Positions 5,919 to 7,432 of a stretch of DNA of 7,432 bases are shown one piece after another; position 1 is the stretch's first letter; every line of letters begins with the position of its first letter. The stretch is from Rubrivivax sp. (GTDB lineage Bacteria > Pseudomonadota > Gammaproteobacteria > Burkholderiales > Burkholderiaceae_C). Under the pieces are notes generated by a model, which was not told where the DNA came from, did no database searches, and worked only from the letters and a program-made list of their open reading frames with translations. Location: NCBI GenBank assembly GCA_030693565.1, contig JAUYAJ010000656.1:1-7432 (forward strand), given 5' to 3'. Made by a program: the position numbers and the translations under genes.

Positions 5919-7432
5919 TCAGGTCAGCGGCGCGAGCAAGGCGCGCAGATCGTCGATGCCGAACTTGGTGGCGCCGGCGGCGTCGTGGCCGAGCACGCCT
6001 TCGGCCAGTGCGGCCTTGCGCGCTTGCAGCGCCAGCATGCGCTCCTCGATGCTGCCTTGCACGACCAGCTTGTAGACGAACACCGGCTGGGTCTGACCGA
6101 TGCGGTGGGCGCGGTCGGTGGCCTGGCGTTCGACGGCCGGGTTCCACCAGGGGTCGAGGTGGATCACGGTGTCGGCCGCGGTCAGGTTGAGGCCGACGCC
6201 GCCGGCCTTCAGGCTCAGCAGCAGCACCGGCTCGTGCAGTGCCTGGAAGCGACGCACGATGGCGCCGCGCTCGCGCACCGGCGTCTCGCCGGTCAGCGTC
6301 AGGAAGGGCAGCGCCAGCGCCGTCAGTTCGGCTTCGACCAGCGCCAGCATTTCGGTGAACTGCGAGAACACCAGCACGCGCCGGCCTTCGTCGACCAGCC
6401 CGGGCAGCATGTCGCACAGCAGCGCCATCTTGGCGCGCTCCATCGATGCCGGCGTGCGTGTGCCTTTCACCAGCCGGGGGTCGCAGCAGACCTGGCGCAG
6501 CTTGAGCATGGCGTCGAGGATGGCGATCTGGGCGCCGGCAAAACCTTTGCGGTCGAGCACCCGGCGCACCTGCTCGTCGGCGGCCACACGCACGCTCTCA
6601 TAGAGCCCGCGCTGGTGGCCGAGCAGCTGAACATGGCGGATGACTTCGGTCTTCGGTGGCAGCTCGGCCGCCACATCCTGCTTGCGCCGGCGCAGGATGA
6701 AGGGCCGCACGCGCTGGGCCAGCAACTGGGCGCGCAAGGTCTCGCCATTGGTTTCGATCGGCTTGCGCCACAGGCGGGTGAAGCTGCGCGCGTCGCCCAG
6801 GAATCCGGGCAGCAGGAAGTCGAAATGCGCCCACAGCTCGCCCAGATGGTTCTCCAGCGGCGTGCCAGTCACGCACAACCGGTGCCGTGCCTTCAGGCGC
6901 CGCAAGGCATTGGCAGCGCGGCTGCCGGCGTTCTTCACCAGCTGGGCTTCGTCCAGGATCAGTAAATGCCAGGGCTGGGCTTGCAGCGTGTCGACGTCGC
7001 GCCACAGCAGCGGGTAGGTGGTCAGCACCAGGTCGTGCGCGGCGATGCGCGGGAAGTCGCGCGCGCGCGCCGGGCCTTGCAGCGTCAGCACGCGCAGCGC
7101 CGGCGCGATGCGCGCCGCCTCGGCTTGCCAGTTGGCGATCAGCGAGGTCGGCAACACCACCAGCGCCGGCCGGTCCAGCCGGCCGGCCTGCTGCTCGACC
7201 AGCAAATGGGCCAGCACCTGGGCGGTCTTGCCCAGGCCCATGTCGTCGGCCAGGATGCCCGCCAGGTCATGCTGACGCAGGTATTGCAGCCAGGCCAGGC
7301 CGTCGCGCTGGTAGTCGCGCAGCGTCAGCATCAAGCCTTCGGGAACCGTGACCGGGGGCGGCGTGCCGGCGGCGCGCAGCCGCTGCGCCAGCGTGGCCAG
7401 CCCGGCAGCGCCGGCGAGCTGCCAGCCGCCTT
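5919..7432 (-). CDS. SNF2-family DEAD/DEAH-box ATPase (helicase-like), C-terminal part
   Basis: This is the ATPase engine of a bacterial SNF2/HepA-type protein, which uses ATP to move on double-stranded nucleic acid and remodel bound proteins; its specific cellular role is not visible. The frame is open to the right edge, so the TTG/ATG near 7334 is internal and the N-terminus is missing. In the visible 503 residues: DYQRDGLAWL (39-48), Walker A DMGLGKT (63-69, K68), VVLPTSLIANW (motif Ia, 91-101), Walker B DEAQ (160-163), TGTPLEN (motif III, 188-194), FILRR (244-248) and LRQVCCDP (311-318). The second RecA lobe has VFSQFTEM (354-361), SLKAGGVGLNLTAAD (406-420) and DPWWNPAVE followed by QATDRAHRIGQ (436-446), with both arginine fingers (R440, R443). 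All key residues are intact. Full-length relatives often carry an N-terminal zinc/SWIM region. The stop lies 26 nt before sui1 on the same strand, suggesting co-transcription. Confidence 0.95.
   Translation of the reverse strand, partial: GGWQLAGAAGLATLAQRLRAAGTPPPVTVPEGLMLTLRDYQRDGLAWLQYLRQHDLAGILADDMGLGKTAQVLAHLLVEQQAGRLDRPALVVLPTSLIANWQAEAARIAPALRVLTLQGPARARDFPRIAAHDLVLTTYPLLWRDVDTLQAQPWHLLILDEAQLVKNAGSRAANALRRLKARHRLCVTGTPLENHLGELWAHFDFLLPGFLGDARSFTRLWRKPIETNGETLRAQLLAQRVRPFILRRRKQDVAAELPPKTEVIRHVQLLGHQRGLYESVRVAADEQVRRVLDRKGFAGAQIAILDAMLKLRQVCCDPRLVKGTRTPASMERAKMALLCDMLPGLVDEGRRVLVFSQFTEMLALVEAELTALALPFLTLTGETPVRERGAIVRRFQALHEPVLLLSLKAGGVGLNLTAADTVIHLDPWWNPAVERQATDRAHRIGQTQPVFVYKLVVQGSIEERMLALQARKAALAEGVLGHDAAGATKFGIDDLRALLAPLT

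Noticed and set aside
5893..6417. Upstream extension of the sui1 frame to 6417
   Set aside because: The added part is a frame-shifted shadow of the SNF2 gene. The SUI1 family N-terminus (LVYST...) begins shortly after the ATG at 5892.
5877..6965. 362-codon open frame on the + strand opposite the SNF2 gene
   Set aside because: Shadow of the SNF2 coding frame; composition is Gln/His/Ala-rich without domain motifs.
7329..7334. TTG or ATG near 7334 as the start of the SNF2 protein
   Set aside because: The frame stays open to the window edge with plausible protein sequence, and SNF2 proteins of this kind have long N-terminal regions, so the start is outside the window.

Overview
The window is very GC-rich, densely coding DNA. 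Third codon positions are overwhelmingly G or C, and long spurious open frames lie antisense to most genes. Gene content and protein style (hybrid kinases, a bacterial SNF2 ATPase, a Cys-bearing SUI1 protein) fit a betaproteobacterium of the order Burkholderiales, possibly of the Leptothrix/Rubrivivax/Ideonella type. This is recognition from protein style, not a database result. I see no tRNA, rRNA, CRISPR array, insertion sequence or phage gene.

Left part, + strand (1-2493): the 3' portion of a hybrid sensor histidine kinase (HisKA, HATPase, receiver, then a short helical tail) overlaps by 20 nt the start of a LuxR/FixJ-type response regulator. The regulator has a receiver, an unassigned middle region and a helix-turn-helix. 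The pair looks like a translationally coupled two-component system. The kinase's sensor region lies upstream of the window.

Centre, - strand (2507-5461): a complete 984-residue hybrid kinase, converging on the regulator with only 13 nt between stop codons. It has a periplasmic solute-binding (Venus-flytrap) sensor, one membrane span after it, two PAS-type domains, HisKA, HATPase and a terminal receiver. It resembles the BvgS/EvgS class but has one flytrap and no terminal Hpt domain. Both kinases end in receiver modules with no Hpt visible, so any relay to the LuxR regulator would need an Hpt protein encoded elsewhere.

Right part, - strand (5533-7432): a small SUI1/YciH (eIF1-like) protein lies 26 nt behind the C-terminal part of an SNF2-family DNA-dependent ATPase that runs off the right edge. 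The order of transcription is SNF2, sui1, then the flytrap kinase after a 71-nt gap. The first two probably form an operon. Whether the kinase is read through from them or has its own promoter cannot be settled here.

Nothing here is clearly a new system. The points most worth checking are the SNF2-sui1 pairing, the Cys-rich N-terminus of the SUI1 protein, the flytrap kinase with its two-cysteine sensor, and the convergent arrangement of two Hpt-less hybrid kinases around one output regulator.
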